A stretch of 23,581 nt of DNA, taken from contig NZ_URAR01000026.1 in assembly GCF_900545795.1 (NCBI RefSeq), forward strand, positions 1 through 23,581, written 5' to 3'. The first letter of the stretch is position 1, and every line of letters begins with the position of its first letter. The translations under genes were made by a program, and so were the position numbers. The notes under the pieces are model-generated. The model was not told where the DNA came from, did no database searches, and saw only the letters and a list, made by a program, of their open reading frames with translations. The DNA comes from an uncultured Veillonella sp. (GTDB taxonomy: Bacteria > Bacillota > Negativicutes > Veillonellales > Veillonellaceae). Positions 1-7,066 of this stretch are shown here, piece by piece.

Positions 1-2144
1 TGCGTAAAAATCCAAGAATGGTATATAAATTCTTTAATTTTTGTTAAATCGGTGCCTCGCACCATAATTGAAATGCGGTATAAATCGCGTACTTTGCGTA
101 TGCCTTCATCATAAGGCCCGAGGACGTCTACATGATCACACTCGTATGGCATAAGAGCTTCTGCCACTTTATTGGCAATATCTAGGCCTTTTTGATAGTT
201 TTCATGTTGAATGCGCAAGTGAATCATTTCTCCGAAAGGTGGATATTGAAGGGCTTCACGCGCTTCAATTTCTTCTTTGTAAAATCCTACATAGTCATGA
301 TTCTTACTCTTTATTATAGCATAATGTAAGGGATTATATGTCTGTATTACGACACGTCCTTTTCCCGTAGCGCGACCAGCGCGACCAGCTACTTGGGTGA
401 GTAAATCAAAAGTGCGTTCAGAAGCACTATATAAAGGGATATTTAAAATTGAATCGGCGGTCAAAACACCTACAGCAGTGACGCCTTTGAAATCATGACC
501 TTTAGCGACCATTTGAGTGCCTAATAAAATATCGTATGCACCAGCACCAAAGCGATGTAGTACTTCTTCGCCTTGTCCTTTTTTTGCTGTGATATCTTGA
601 TCGAGTCGAGCAATTCGAGCGTGAGGGAAATTACGGCGTAACTCCTCTTCCACTTTTTGCGTGCCAGATCCAAAAAACTTAATTTTTTGACTCTTACAAT
701 GTGGACAAATCGTAGGCACTGGTTCATGATGTTCACAATAATGGCAACGCAACTCTTCACCGGCTTGATGGTAGACCATGGCAATATCACAATGAGGACA
801 TTTTATAGGCTCTCCACAATCACGGCACATAATAAAAGTACTATAGCCTCGACGATTTAATAAAATAATCATCTGCTCTTTGTTCGATAAAGTAGTTTTT
901 ATGAGTTCAAAGAGAGCACTAGAGAAAACAGAATAATTTCCATAGATAAGCTCTTCTTTCATATCTACAATTTGAACCGCTGGCAAAGGCTGATGGAATA
1001 TGCGATTAGGCAATTCCAGTAATGTATATTCTCCTTCTAATGCTTTGTAATAGGATGTAATAGACGGTGTTGCTGATCCTAGTATTAAGGGACAATTATG
1101 AGCTTTAGCACGCCAATAGGCTACTTGTTTCGCATGATAACGAACCATGTCTTCTTGTTTATATGAATTATCATGTTCCTCATCCACTACAATAAGACCA
1201 ATATCATCAGTCGGAGCAAACACTGCTGAACGCGCTCCTATAATAATATGGCTATCCTTGCGGCGCAAACGTTCCCAATTATTATAGCGCTGGCTAATAG
1301 TCAATTTACTGTGAAATACGACTACTTCGTCACCAAATGCTTCAACAAAACGCGTTACAATCTGATTAGTGAGCATAATTTCAGGCACTAAAATAATGGC
1401 AATTTTATTTTTTTCAATGCATTCTTTAGTGGCTTTCATATACAATTGCGTTTTACCACTGCCGGTGACTCCATGCATTAAAAAAGGGGCAAATTGCTCT
1501 GCCTGTATAGCCTTATGAATGGGCTCATAAGCTAAGCTTTGTTCCGCTGTTAATGGCAAGTCTTCAATCTTACAGGATTGAAACAAGGTCTTAGTAGCGC
1601 GATATCGCTCCTCTACAGAAATACCAGGAAATTCCATAAGTTGCTTAATTACAGGCAAGGAATAACCATCCTGTTTTAACCGGTCCACTGATGCGGCCTT
1701 TAAATCATATAAATAAAAAGCTAGCTCCCGCTGCTTTTTACGCCGTGCAGGTATGCTATCTGGATTAAACCAATCTTCCGCTATCAGCCATTGTTCTTTA
1801 GGCCGTTCATAGCCTTTTAAGACCTTTTTATCTATTGTAAATAGGCTTAAAGCTTCTGACAAAGCACTGAGATAATATGAGCTAAGCTGTTTAGAGGTAG
1901 CTAGCATTTCAGCGGTAAACCAAGGCGTTGTATCTAATACGGCTTGAATTGGGCGCAAACGATAGGAAGGGTGTTCTGTTAATTCCGTATAGCCCACAAC
2001 AATCCCCTCTTCTCGCGATGAACCGAGTGGAACTAAAACGCGTGAACCAATAGCAATAGGCTCTAAATGATCAGGCACTGTATAGCTAAAGGGTGTATTC
2101 ATTTTTTTTGCTGGGCGATTAATAATAATCTCTGCTACACGCAT
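1..2144 (-). CDS. priA: Primosomal protein N' (replication restart helicase PriA), C-terminus cut by window edge
   Basis: PriA is the 3'-5' DNA helicase that recognises stalled or repaired forks and reloads the replicative helicase. About 714 codons are visible and the frame stays open to the left edge, so only a short C-terminal part is missing. Reading from ATG at 2144: an N-terminal DNA-binding domain (about 1-110), Walker A GVTGSGKT (about 225-232), the DEEH box (about 321-324), helicase motif GSATPS (about 356-361), and eight cysteines in four CxxC pairs (about 440-483) forming the two zinc sites inserted in the C-terminal helicase lobe. An AGGAGG ribosome site lies 7 bases before the start. 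It follows metK on the same strand but a terminator separates them; an extended -10 box just upstream suggests its own promoter. Family assignment is secure. Confidence 0.97.
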   Translation of the reverse strand, partial: MRVAEIIINRPAKKMNTPFSYTVPDHLEPIAIGSRVLVPLGSSREEGIVVGYTELTEHPSYRLRPIQAVLDTTPWFTAEMLATSKQLSSYYLSALSEALSLFTIDKKVLKGYERPKEQWLIAEDWFNPDSIPARRKKQRELAFYLYDLKAASVDRLKQDGYSLPVIKQLMEFPGISVEERYRATKTLFQSCKIEDLPLTAEQSLAYEPIHKAIQAEQFAPFLMHGVTGSGKTQLYMKATKECIEKNKIAIILVPEIMLTNQIVTRFVEAFGDEVVVFHSKLTISQRYNNWERLRRKDSHIIIGARSAVFAPTDDIGLIVVDEEHDNSYKQEDMVRYHAKQVAYWRAKAHNCPLILGSATPSITSYYKALEGEYTLLELPNRIFHQPLPAVQIVDMKEELIYGNYSVFSSALFELIKTTLSNKEQMIILLNRRGYSTFIMCRDCGEPIKCPHCDIAMVYHQAGEELRCHYCEHHEPVPTICPHCKSQKIKFFGSGTQKVEEELRRNFPHARIARLDQDITAKKGQGEEVLHRFGAGAYDILLGTQMVAKGHDFKGVTAVGVLTADSILNIPLYSASERTFDLLTQVAGRAGRATGKGRVVIQTYNPLHYAIIKSKNHDYVGFYKEEIEAREALQYPPFGEMIHLRIQHENYQKGLDIANKVAEALMPYECDHVDVLGPYDEGIRKVRDLYRISIMVRGTDLTKIKEFIYHSWIFT

Positions 2145-2171
2145 GGCACTACCTCCTAACTTTTACCCTTT

Positions 2172-2180
2172 ATTATACCA
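2172..2180 (-). promoter_or_regulatory. Probable priA promoter, extended -10 element
   Basis: Read on the minus strand this is TGGTATAAT, a perfect -10 hexamer with the TGn extension. It lies between the metK terminator and the priA ribosome site and would give a leader of roughly 20 bases. No good -35 box is visible, because that position falls in the terminator T-run. This is inference from sequence only. Confidence 0.5.
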
Positions 2181-2193
2181 TTTTTCCTAGTAA

Positions 2194-2232
2194 TAAAAAA
2201 AGACAGGATATAGTAAAGCTACTATATCCTGT
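2194..2232 (-). terminator. Intrinsic terminator after metK
   Basis: A perfect 13-bp stem (2203-2215 with 2220-2232) closes a 4-base loop and is followed on the minus strand by a run of seven T residues. It starts 12 bases beyond the metK stop codon, so it ends the metK transcript before priA. Confidence 0.93.
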
Positions 2233-2243
2233 GCATCTTTAAA

Positions 2244-3434
2244 TTATAGACCAGATTCTAAGCGAAGTGTAACTGCTTTATCTGTATGTTCCCAAGGAAG
2301 GTCAATATCTGTGCGACCAAAATGGCCATACGCAGCAGTTTGACGATAAATTGGGCGCAATAAATAAAGCATTTCAATAATCCCTGCTGGACGAAGATCA
2401 AAATGTTTTTTCACTAATTCAATAATGCGTTCTTCAGCAATTTTATTAGTTCCAAATGTTTCCACCATAATGGATACTGGAGTTGCTACACCAATAGCAT
2501 AGGCGATTTGGATTTCACATTTATCAGCAAGACCTGCGGCTACAATATTTTTAGCTACATAACGAGCTGCATAGGCCGCACTGCGGTCTACCTTTGTAGG
2601 ATCCTTGCCGGAGAATGCACCGCCCCCATGACGAGCCATGCCGCCATAAGTATCAACGATAATTTTACGACCTGTCAAACCAGCATCCCCTTGAGGACCA
2701 CCGATTACGAAACGACCTGTTGGATTGATGAAGAATTTTGTATTTTCATCTACAAAACCTTCTGGTAGTACAGGAGCGATAACATATTTCTTCAAATCTG
2801 CTTCGATTTGTTCTCTTGTTACATCTGGACCATGTTGTGTAGAAATTACGATAGTTTCAATACGTTTAGGCACGCCATCAACATATTCTACAGTTACTTG
2901 TGTTTTGCCATCAGGACGAAGATAGTCTAAAGTACCATCTTTTCTTACTTTAGTCAACTGACGAGATAAGCGATGAGCTAAAGCAATTGGCATAGGCATA
3001 AACTCTTCAGTTTCATTAGTTGCATAACCAAACATCATGCCTTGGTCACCAGCACCAATTTTATCAAATTTATCATTACCACCTTCGCGTGTTTCTAGTG
3101 CATCATCAACGCCCATAGCAATATCTGCAGATTGTTCGTCAATAGCTACATTCACACCGCAAGTGTCGCAGTCAAAACCATATTTTGCACGGGTATAACC
3201 GATTTCACGAATAGTATCGCGTACAAGGTGTGGAATATCCACATAACATTTTGTAGAAATCTCCCCAACAACATGTACTTGCCCAGTAGTCACTAAGGTT
3301 TCACAGGCTACATGAGCAGTTGGGTCTTTTGCTAAAATTGCATCAAGCACTGCATCAGAAATTTGGTCAGCAATTTTATCTGGATGACCTTCTGTTACGG
3401 ATTCTGATGTGAAAAATACATGTTTTTCAGCCAT
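2244..3434 (-). CDS. metK: S-adenosylmethionine synthetase
   Basis: MetK makes SAM from methionine and ATP, releasing phosphate and pyrophosphate, in the cytoplasm. The 396-residue length is normal for the family. Signature motifs are present: GHPDK near residue 16, GAGDQGMMFG at about 127-136 (adenosine and methionine binding), and the glycine-rich GGGAFSGKDPTKVDRSA at about 270-286 (triphosphate loop). The ATG at 3434 has a GGAGGT ribosome site 9 bases upstream. Expression is very probably controlled by the SAM-I riboswitch and attenuator in its leader, a feedback loop in which the product shuts off its own synthetase. It has its own promoter downstream of coaBC and its own terminator, so it is a single-gene unit inserted between coaBC and priA. 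Confidence 0.98.
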   Translation of the reverse strand: MAEKHVFFTSESVTEGHPDKIADQISDAVLDAILAKDPTAHVACETLVTTGQVHVVGEISTKCYVDIPHLVRDTIREIGYTRAKYGFDCDTCGVNVAIDEQSADIAMGVDDALETREGGNDKFDKIGAGDQGMMFGYATNETEEFMPMPIALAHRLSRQLTKVRKDGTLDYLRPDGKTQVTVEYVDGVPKRIETIVISTQHGPDVTREQIEADLKKYVIAPVLPEGFVDENTKFFINPTGRFVIGGPQGDAGLTGRKIIVDTYGGMARHGGGAFSGKDPTKVDRSAAYAARYVAKNIVAAGLADKCEIQIAYAIGVATPVSIMVETFGTNKIAEERIIELVKKHFDLRPAGIIEMLYLLRPIYRQTAAYGHFGRTDIDLPWEHTDKAVTLRLESGL

Positions 3435-3451
3435 TTATCCATTACCTCCAT

Positions 3452-3481
3452 AAAAAAATTCCTCATCAACTGATGAGGAAT
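3452..3481 (-). terminator. Attenuator terminator of the metK riboswitch
   Basis: An 11-bp stem (3458-3468 with 3471-3481; in practice the top pair opens to give a 4-base loop) is followed on the minus strand by seven T residues ending 17 bases before the metK start codon. The 5' half of the stem (CCTCATC on the minus strand) can alternatively pair with the 3' strand of the riboswitch P1 helix (GATGGGG), which is the usual antiterminator arrangement of S-box leaders. Confidence 0.92.
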
Positions 3482-3486
3482 CAAAC

Positions 3487-3582
3487 CCCATCTTTCGGCT
3501 CTGAACCGTCGGACTTAGCACCTTTTCCTTAGAATGGTTGCTGTAGCTTCACAGGGCCTTTCCCTCCACTACTCTTGATGAG
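3487..3582 (-). ncRNA. SAM-I (S-box) riboswitch aptamer in the metK leader
   Basis: On the minus strand the leader holds the S-box core in order: P1 5' strand CTCATC (3577-3582), AAGAG, the GTGGAGGGA kink-turn side, GGCCC, GTGAAGCTACAGCAACC, GGTGCTA, a CGGTT...AGCCG hairpin (P4), then GAAAGATGGG, whose GATGGG (3487-3492) closes P1 with one G-U pair. The downstream attenuator stem competes for the same P1 strand. Binding of SAM should stabilise P1, free the terminator and stop transcription before metK. The class is recognised from its conserved core; ligand specificity follows from the class and from the gene controlled. Confidence 0.95.
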
Positions 3583-3626
3583 AATAAAATCATATGTAAC
3601 TAGTGTGATTAATAATCACTTTTATT

Positions 3627-3655
3627 ATTATACTATAGAACTACAGTTCTGCCAA
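3627..3655 (-). promoter_or_regulatory. metK promoter with an inverted repeat in the spacer
   Basis: On the minus strand TTGGCA (3650-3655) and TATAAT (3627-3632) are separated by exactly 17 bases, close to the housekeeping sigma consensus. The -35 box lies just inside the 3' end of coaBC. The spacer holds a perfect inverted repeat AGAACT-AC-AGTTCT at 3637-3650, which also covers the coaBC stop codon and touches the -35 box. Transcription would begin near 3620, giving a leader of about 185 bases that contains the riboswitch. Confidence 0.8.
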
Positions 3656-4822
3656 GGCTAAAATTATTCGCTTAGCCACATCAATTTTTGTCATAAGTGG
3701 CAAGTCTACAATTTGTCCCCCTGGATAAATAAAGCTTACTTTATTGGTATCTACATTAAATCCAGCATTTGATTTACTTACATCATTGGCAACGAGCATA
3801 TCTAAATTTTTATTAACTACCTTAGCTTTGCCATTGTCAATGACATGTTCTGTTTCCGCTGCAAAACCAATTAATTTTTGATGCGCCTTATGTTCTCCTA
3901 ATCCTTTTAAAATGTCAGGATTTTTTATGAGTTTAAGTTCTAACGTATCTTTCTTCTTAATTTTCTCTGGCGCCACATCTTCTACGCGATAGTCCGCTAC
4001 AGCAGCAGCCATAATAACAGCATCGCAAGTGTCATAATGAGCTTTAACTGCTTCTTCCATGGAGCGTGCTGAATCTACGGAGATACATTCTACTCCAAAA
4101 GGAATTGGCAATTCTGTAGGCGCTGATATAAGAATTGTACGAGCCCCATGAAGCGCTGCTTGCTTAGCAATAGCATAGCCCATCTTACCACTAGATCGAT
4201 TGCCAATATAGCGAACTGGATCAATAGCTTCTTGAGTTCCACCAGCAGTAACGAGTACAGTTTTACCAGCTAAGAGGTCAGATTTATTTAATTCAAAATG
4301 TAACCACTCCACTATATCAGTTGGCTCTGGTAAGCGTCCAATGCCAGAAGTGCCACAAGCTAATTGACCACTAGCAGCAGGTAAAATGTGATACCCTAAA
4401 TCTTCTAATGTTTTAAAATTACGCTGTGTAATAGGATTTTCATACATATTTGTATTCATGGCCGGACAAATATAAATAGGTGCCTTAGTGGCCAATAATT
4501 GTGTAGTCAACATATCATCTGCTATGCCAGCCGCCATTTTAGCTATTACATTAGCTGTAGCCGGCACTACCACATAGGCATCGGCCCAAGTGGCCAAGGA
4601 AATATGCTCTACATTCCAGTCATGAATATTTTCAAACATTTCAACGGCTACTGGATAGCCGCTAATTTCACCAAAGGTCATAGGCGCTACGAACTTGGTG
4701 GCGTTGCGAGTCATAACGACTTTAACTTCAGCCCCTAATTTTCTTAGTCGACTTACCACTTCTACAGCCTTATACGCTGCAATACCGCCAGATACGCCGA
4801 CAATGATGTGTTTATTTTTCAT
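3641..4822 (-). CDS. coaBC: Bifunctional phosphopantothenoylcysteine decarboxylase / phosphopantothenate-cysteine ligase
   Basis: CoaBC carries out two consecutive steps of coenzyme A synthesis: CTP-dependent joining of cysteine to 4'-phosphopantothenate (CoaB) and FMN-dependent decarboxylation to 4'-phosphopantetheine (CoaC). The 393-residue length is typical. The N-terminal CoaC half shows GVSGGIAAYKA (9-19), the catalytic His73, PAMNTNMYENP (120-130) and the active-site Cys156 in ACGTSGIGR. The CoaB half starts near 185 with VTAGGTQEAIDPVRYI and has GNRSSGKMG and the KIKKKDTLELKLIKNPDIL substrate-binding stretch. It follows rpoZ by 15 bases in the yicC-remA-gmk-rpoZ-coaBC operon known from Bacillus. 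No clear Shine-Dalgarno precedes the ATG, so translation may depend on coupling to rpoZ; that is inference. Confidence 0.97.
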   Translation of the reverse strand: MKNKHIIVGVSGGIAAYKAVEVVSRLRKLGAEVKVVMTRNATKFVAPMTFGEISGYPVAVEMFENIHDWNVEHISLATWADAYVVVPATANVIAKMAAGIADDMLTTQLLATKAPIYICPAMNTNMYENPITQRNFKTLEDLGYHILPAASGQLACGTSGIGRLPEPTDIVEWLHFELNKSDLLAGKTVLVTAGGTQEAIDPVRYIGNRSSGKMGYAIAKQAALHGARTILISAPTELPIPFGVECISVDSARSMEEAVKAHYDTCDAVIMAAAVADYRVEDVAPEKIKKKDTLELKLIKNPDILKGLGEHKAHQKLIGFAAETEHVIDNGKAKVVNKNLDMLVANDVSKSNAGFNVDTNKVSFIYPGGQIVDLPLMTKIDVAKRIILALAEL

Positions 4823-4837
4823 GGTTGAAATCCAATC

Positions 4838-5050
4838 TTATTTAATGCCATCCTTAGTACGAGCAAAACCAATTTTATTTTCAGCGATTTCATGAAGTGC
4901 TACTGACACTGGTTTATCAGTATCAAGACCATTAACTAAAGGCGCATCGCCATCAGTTAGTTCACGGGCACGTTTAGCAGCTAAGGTTACTAATGTGTAC
5001 TTACTGTCTACAAAAGGTTCCAATTCTTTTAATAAAGGTTTTACCATCAT
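4838..5050 (-). CDS. rpoZ: RNA polymerase omega subunit
   Basis: Omega is the small subunit that helps fold and assemble the beta-prime subunit of RNA polymerase. The 70-residue protein has the family core: a KYTLVTLAAKRARELTDG helix (about 17-34) and the later ALHEIAENKI helix. The short length matches Firmicute omega. Two ATG codons are adjacent; the first (5050) has GAGGTG 8 bases upstream, overlapping the end of gmk, and was kept. It lies 5 bases after the gmk stop, consistent with tight cotranslation in the remA-gmk-rpoZ-coaBC cluster. Confidence 0.95.
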   Translation of the reverse strand: MMVKPLLKELEPFVDSKYTLVTLAAKRARELTDGDAPLVNGLDTDKPVSVALHEIAENKIGFARTKDGIK

Positions 5051-5055
5051 AATTC

Positions 5056-5682
5056 CTACACCTCATTATTTCTATACTGATTATAAATATATTGAATCTT
5101 TTCTTTGTTGCGCTTAATACGGCATGTTTCAGCACGCAAAATAGACGCTACTTTTTCTACGGCTTCATCTAATTCATCATTTACTACAATGTAATCATAA
5201 CGATGAGCCAGTGCAAGTTCTGAACTGGCTTTTGATAAACGCTTGTTAATTACATCGGTCGCATCGGTACCACGATCACGCAAGCGATTAGATAAAATGT
5301 CTAGAGACGGTGGTACGATGTAAATAAAGACAGCTTCACTAAAGCGCTCTTTTACTTGCATAGCCCCTTGAATATCAATCTCTAATATAACACTTTTTCC
5401 CTCGCTCAGTAGATTCATTACATGTTGCTTAGGTGTGCCATAATAATTGTCATATACTTTGGCATATTCTAGAAATGCATCATCTTCTATGAGTTGCTGA
5501 AACTCTTCTTTAGAGCGGAAGAAATAACTAATGCCTTCTTCTTCGCCAACACGAGGAGCACGAGTCGTCATAGAGACAGAATAAACTAAGTTAGGCATTT
5601 CTTTACGCAAAGCTGCACAAATTGTTCCTTTACCGGCTCCTGATGGGCCTGATAATACTATCAAAATACCTCTATCCGACAT
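5056..5682 (-). CDS. gmk: Guanylate kinase
   Basis: Gmk phosphorylates GMP to GDP using ATP, an essential step of guanine nucleotide synthesis and of recycling of GMP from (p)ppGpp and cyclic-di-GMP breakdown. The 208 residues match the family. The P-loop GPSGAGKGT is at 12-20, followed by the TTRAPRVGEEEGISYFF GMP-binding segment (about 40-56), the YYGTP motif and the RLRDRGTDA lid segment. AGGAGG lies 4 bases before the ATG, and the gene begins 8 bases after the remA stop. The remA-gmk-rpoZ order is the standard Firmicute arrangement. Confidence 0.97.
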   Translation of the reverse strand: MSDRGILIVLSGPSGAGKGTICAALRKEMPNLVYSVSMTTRAPRVGEEEGISYFFRSKEEFQQLIEDDAFLEYAKVYDNYYGTPKQHVMNLLSEGKSVILEIDIQGAMQVKERFSEAVFIYIVPPSLDILSNRLRDRGTDATDVINKRLSKASSELALAHRYDYIVVNDELDEAVEKVASILRAETCRIKRNKEKIQYIYNQYRNNEV

Positions 5683-5690
5683 GATTCCTC

Positions 5691-5954
5691 CTACACTTCC
5701 TGTTCATTAGGTGTGGATTGTACAATTCGATGAGCAACAGTTTCTGGTTGAATAGCCGATAATACGATTTGTCCACTATCCATTACAAGTACGGCTCTAG
5801 TTTTGCGGCCATATGTAGCATCAATTAAAACACTTTTTTCACGTGCATCTTGAATAAGACGTTTAATTGGTGCAGATTCTGGACTAATGATGGCAATAAG
5901 ACGGGATGCAGAGACCATATTGCCAAATCCAATGTTCAAAAGCTTTGTACTCAT
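5691..5954 (-). CDS. remA: DUF370 / RemA-family DNA-binding regulator
   Basis: This 87-residue protein matches the RemA (YlzA, DUF370) family closely: KLLNIGFGNMVSASRLIAI near the start, SPESAPIKRLIQ, the LIDATYGRKTRAV core and the LSAIQPETVAHR end. In Bacillus subtilis RemA is a ring-forming DNA-binding protein that activates biofilm matrix and osmoprotection genes; its targets in this organism cannot be read from the sequence. It lies between yicC and gmk exactly as in Bacillus, 78 bases after the yicC stop. An AAGGAG site is 9 bases upstream of the ATG. Family is secure; biological role here is unknown. Confidence 0.93.
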   Translation of the reverse strand: MSTKLLNIGFGNMVSASRLIAIISPESAPIKRLIQDAREKSVLIDATYGRKTRAVLVMDSGQIVLSAIQPETVAHRIVQSTPNEQEV

Positions 5955-6032
5955 TTTTTCATACTCCTTACTACTTCGCTCTTTACTATGAGCTTAATTT
6001 ACTACTACTTAATTCATTGGTTATTGTCCCAA

Positions 6033-6914
6033 CTATTCAAGATTTTGTATTTGTTCTCTAACTTTTTCCAATTCGTACTTTAATCCTACGACACGGTCGA
6101 TTACGTCTAAATCAGATCCTTTTGACCCCATTGTATTAACTTCACGATTCATCTCTTGAATTAAAAAGTCCAATTTTCGACCTACCGGTTTAGTCTCTAA
6201 TAGTGTGTCCTTTAATTGTACCACATGTGACCCAAAACGTACAATTTCTTCTGTAATATCTGTTTTATCTGCTAGGATGGCTACTTCCTGCAATATTCTA
6301 TCTGAATCAGCATGAATCGCATGTTTTTCTACTAAGGCTTCAATTTTGCTTTGTAGACGCTCTTCATAGCGGCGTAATAGGCCGTCTTTATTTTCTTTAA
6401 TACCATGTAATAATGACTCCATAGTGCTTAATCGAGCTTCAATATCGGCTTTTAATAGGGCTCCTTCTTTCTGCCGCATAGATACTAATCCTGCCAAGGC
6501 TTGTTTTAGAGCCTCTTGTGCTAAAAGTCCAAGACCTGAATTATCAGTAGGTATTTCACTTACATTAAGCCAATCCTTAGATATATTCATTACATCCATA
6601 AGGCGAATGGAGTCAGTGGAAGTATAAAATCCTTCGTCCACAAGAACCTGTCGAATTTGATTGACTAATGTGCGATTAATTACAATACTTTTTTCTCGCT
6701 CTCGATTATCTTTTAAGGAAATATATACTTCTACTTTGCCGCGATTTAATTCATTTTTTATAGTTTGTTTTAAATCAGTTTCAAACTCATTTAGCACGGC
6801 AGGCATATTTAAATATATATCTAAATAACGAGAATTAACACTCTTTATTTCTACTTGAATTTCTACATCATTGCTAGCCACACGACCGCGGCCAAACCCA
6901 GTCATACTTTTCAT
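6033..6914 (-). CDS. yicC: YicC/YloC-family endoribonuclease
   Basis: The protein carries both family signatures: MKSMTGFGRG at the N-terminus followed by a VEIKSVNSRYLDI strand, and a C-terminal DUF1732 region with DFLIQEMNREVNTMGSKG. YicC proteins are reported to be endoribonucleases acting in RNA turnover. The open frame extends to a GTG at 6923, but that codon overlaps the AGGTG ribosome site, while the ATG at 6914 sits 6 bases after it and begins with the conserved MKSMTGFG, so 6914 is chosen (293 residues). It heads the cluster with remA, gmk, rpoZ and coaBC and is divergent from rqcH, as yloC and yloA neighbour each other in Bacillus. Confidence 0.94.
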   Translation of the reverse strand: MKSMTGFGRGRVASNDVEIQVEIKSVNSRYLDIYLNMPAVLNEFETDLKQTIKNELNRGKVEVYISLKDNREREKSIVINRTLVNQIRQVLVDEGFYTSTDSIRLMDVMNISKDWLNVSEIPTDNSGLGLLAQEALKQALAGLVSMRQKEGALLKADIEARLSTMESLLHGIKENKDGLLRRYEERLQSKIEALVEKHAIHADSDRILQEVAILADKTDITEEIVRFGSHVVQLKDTLLETKPVGRKLDFLIQEMNREVNTMGSKGSDLDVIDRVVGLKYELEKVREQIQNLE

Positions 6915-7066
6915 ATTGATCACCTAAATTAAAACATAATTATTATATACTACAGTTTACACAAGTATACTACTATTTTCTTTCTTTTTATTCTAACATG
7001 TTCCCTTCTTAGGGTAAAGAAATGAAATGTGTTATACTTATAGGAGTATAAAAAGGAGAATAACAA
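6915..7066. promoter_or_regulatory. Divergent promoter region between yicC and rqcH
   Basis: This AT-rich gap must hold promoters for both genes. For rqcH an extended -10, TGTTATACT, is at 7030-7038 with an AAAAGGAG ribosome site at 7051-7058; no good -35 is seen. For yicC a TATAAT on the minus strand at 6942-6947 is a candidate -10, again without a convincing -35. Nothing else is recognised. Confidence 0.5.

Noticed and set aside
1..2144. Possible frameshift in priA, because no complete open frame covers it
   Set aside because: Checking codon phase from the ATG at 2144 to the left edge gives one consistent open frame; it appears incomplete only because the stop lies outside the window.
2508..2925. 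Two open frames antisense to metK
   Set aside because: They mirror conserved MetK codons and lack ribosome sites and promoters.
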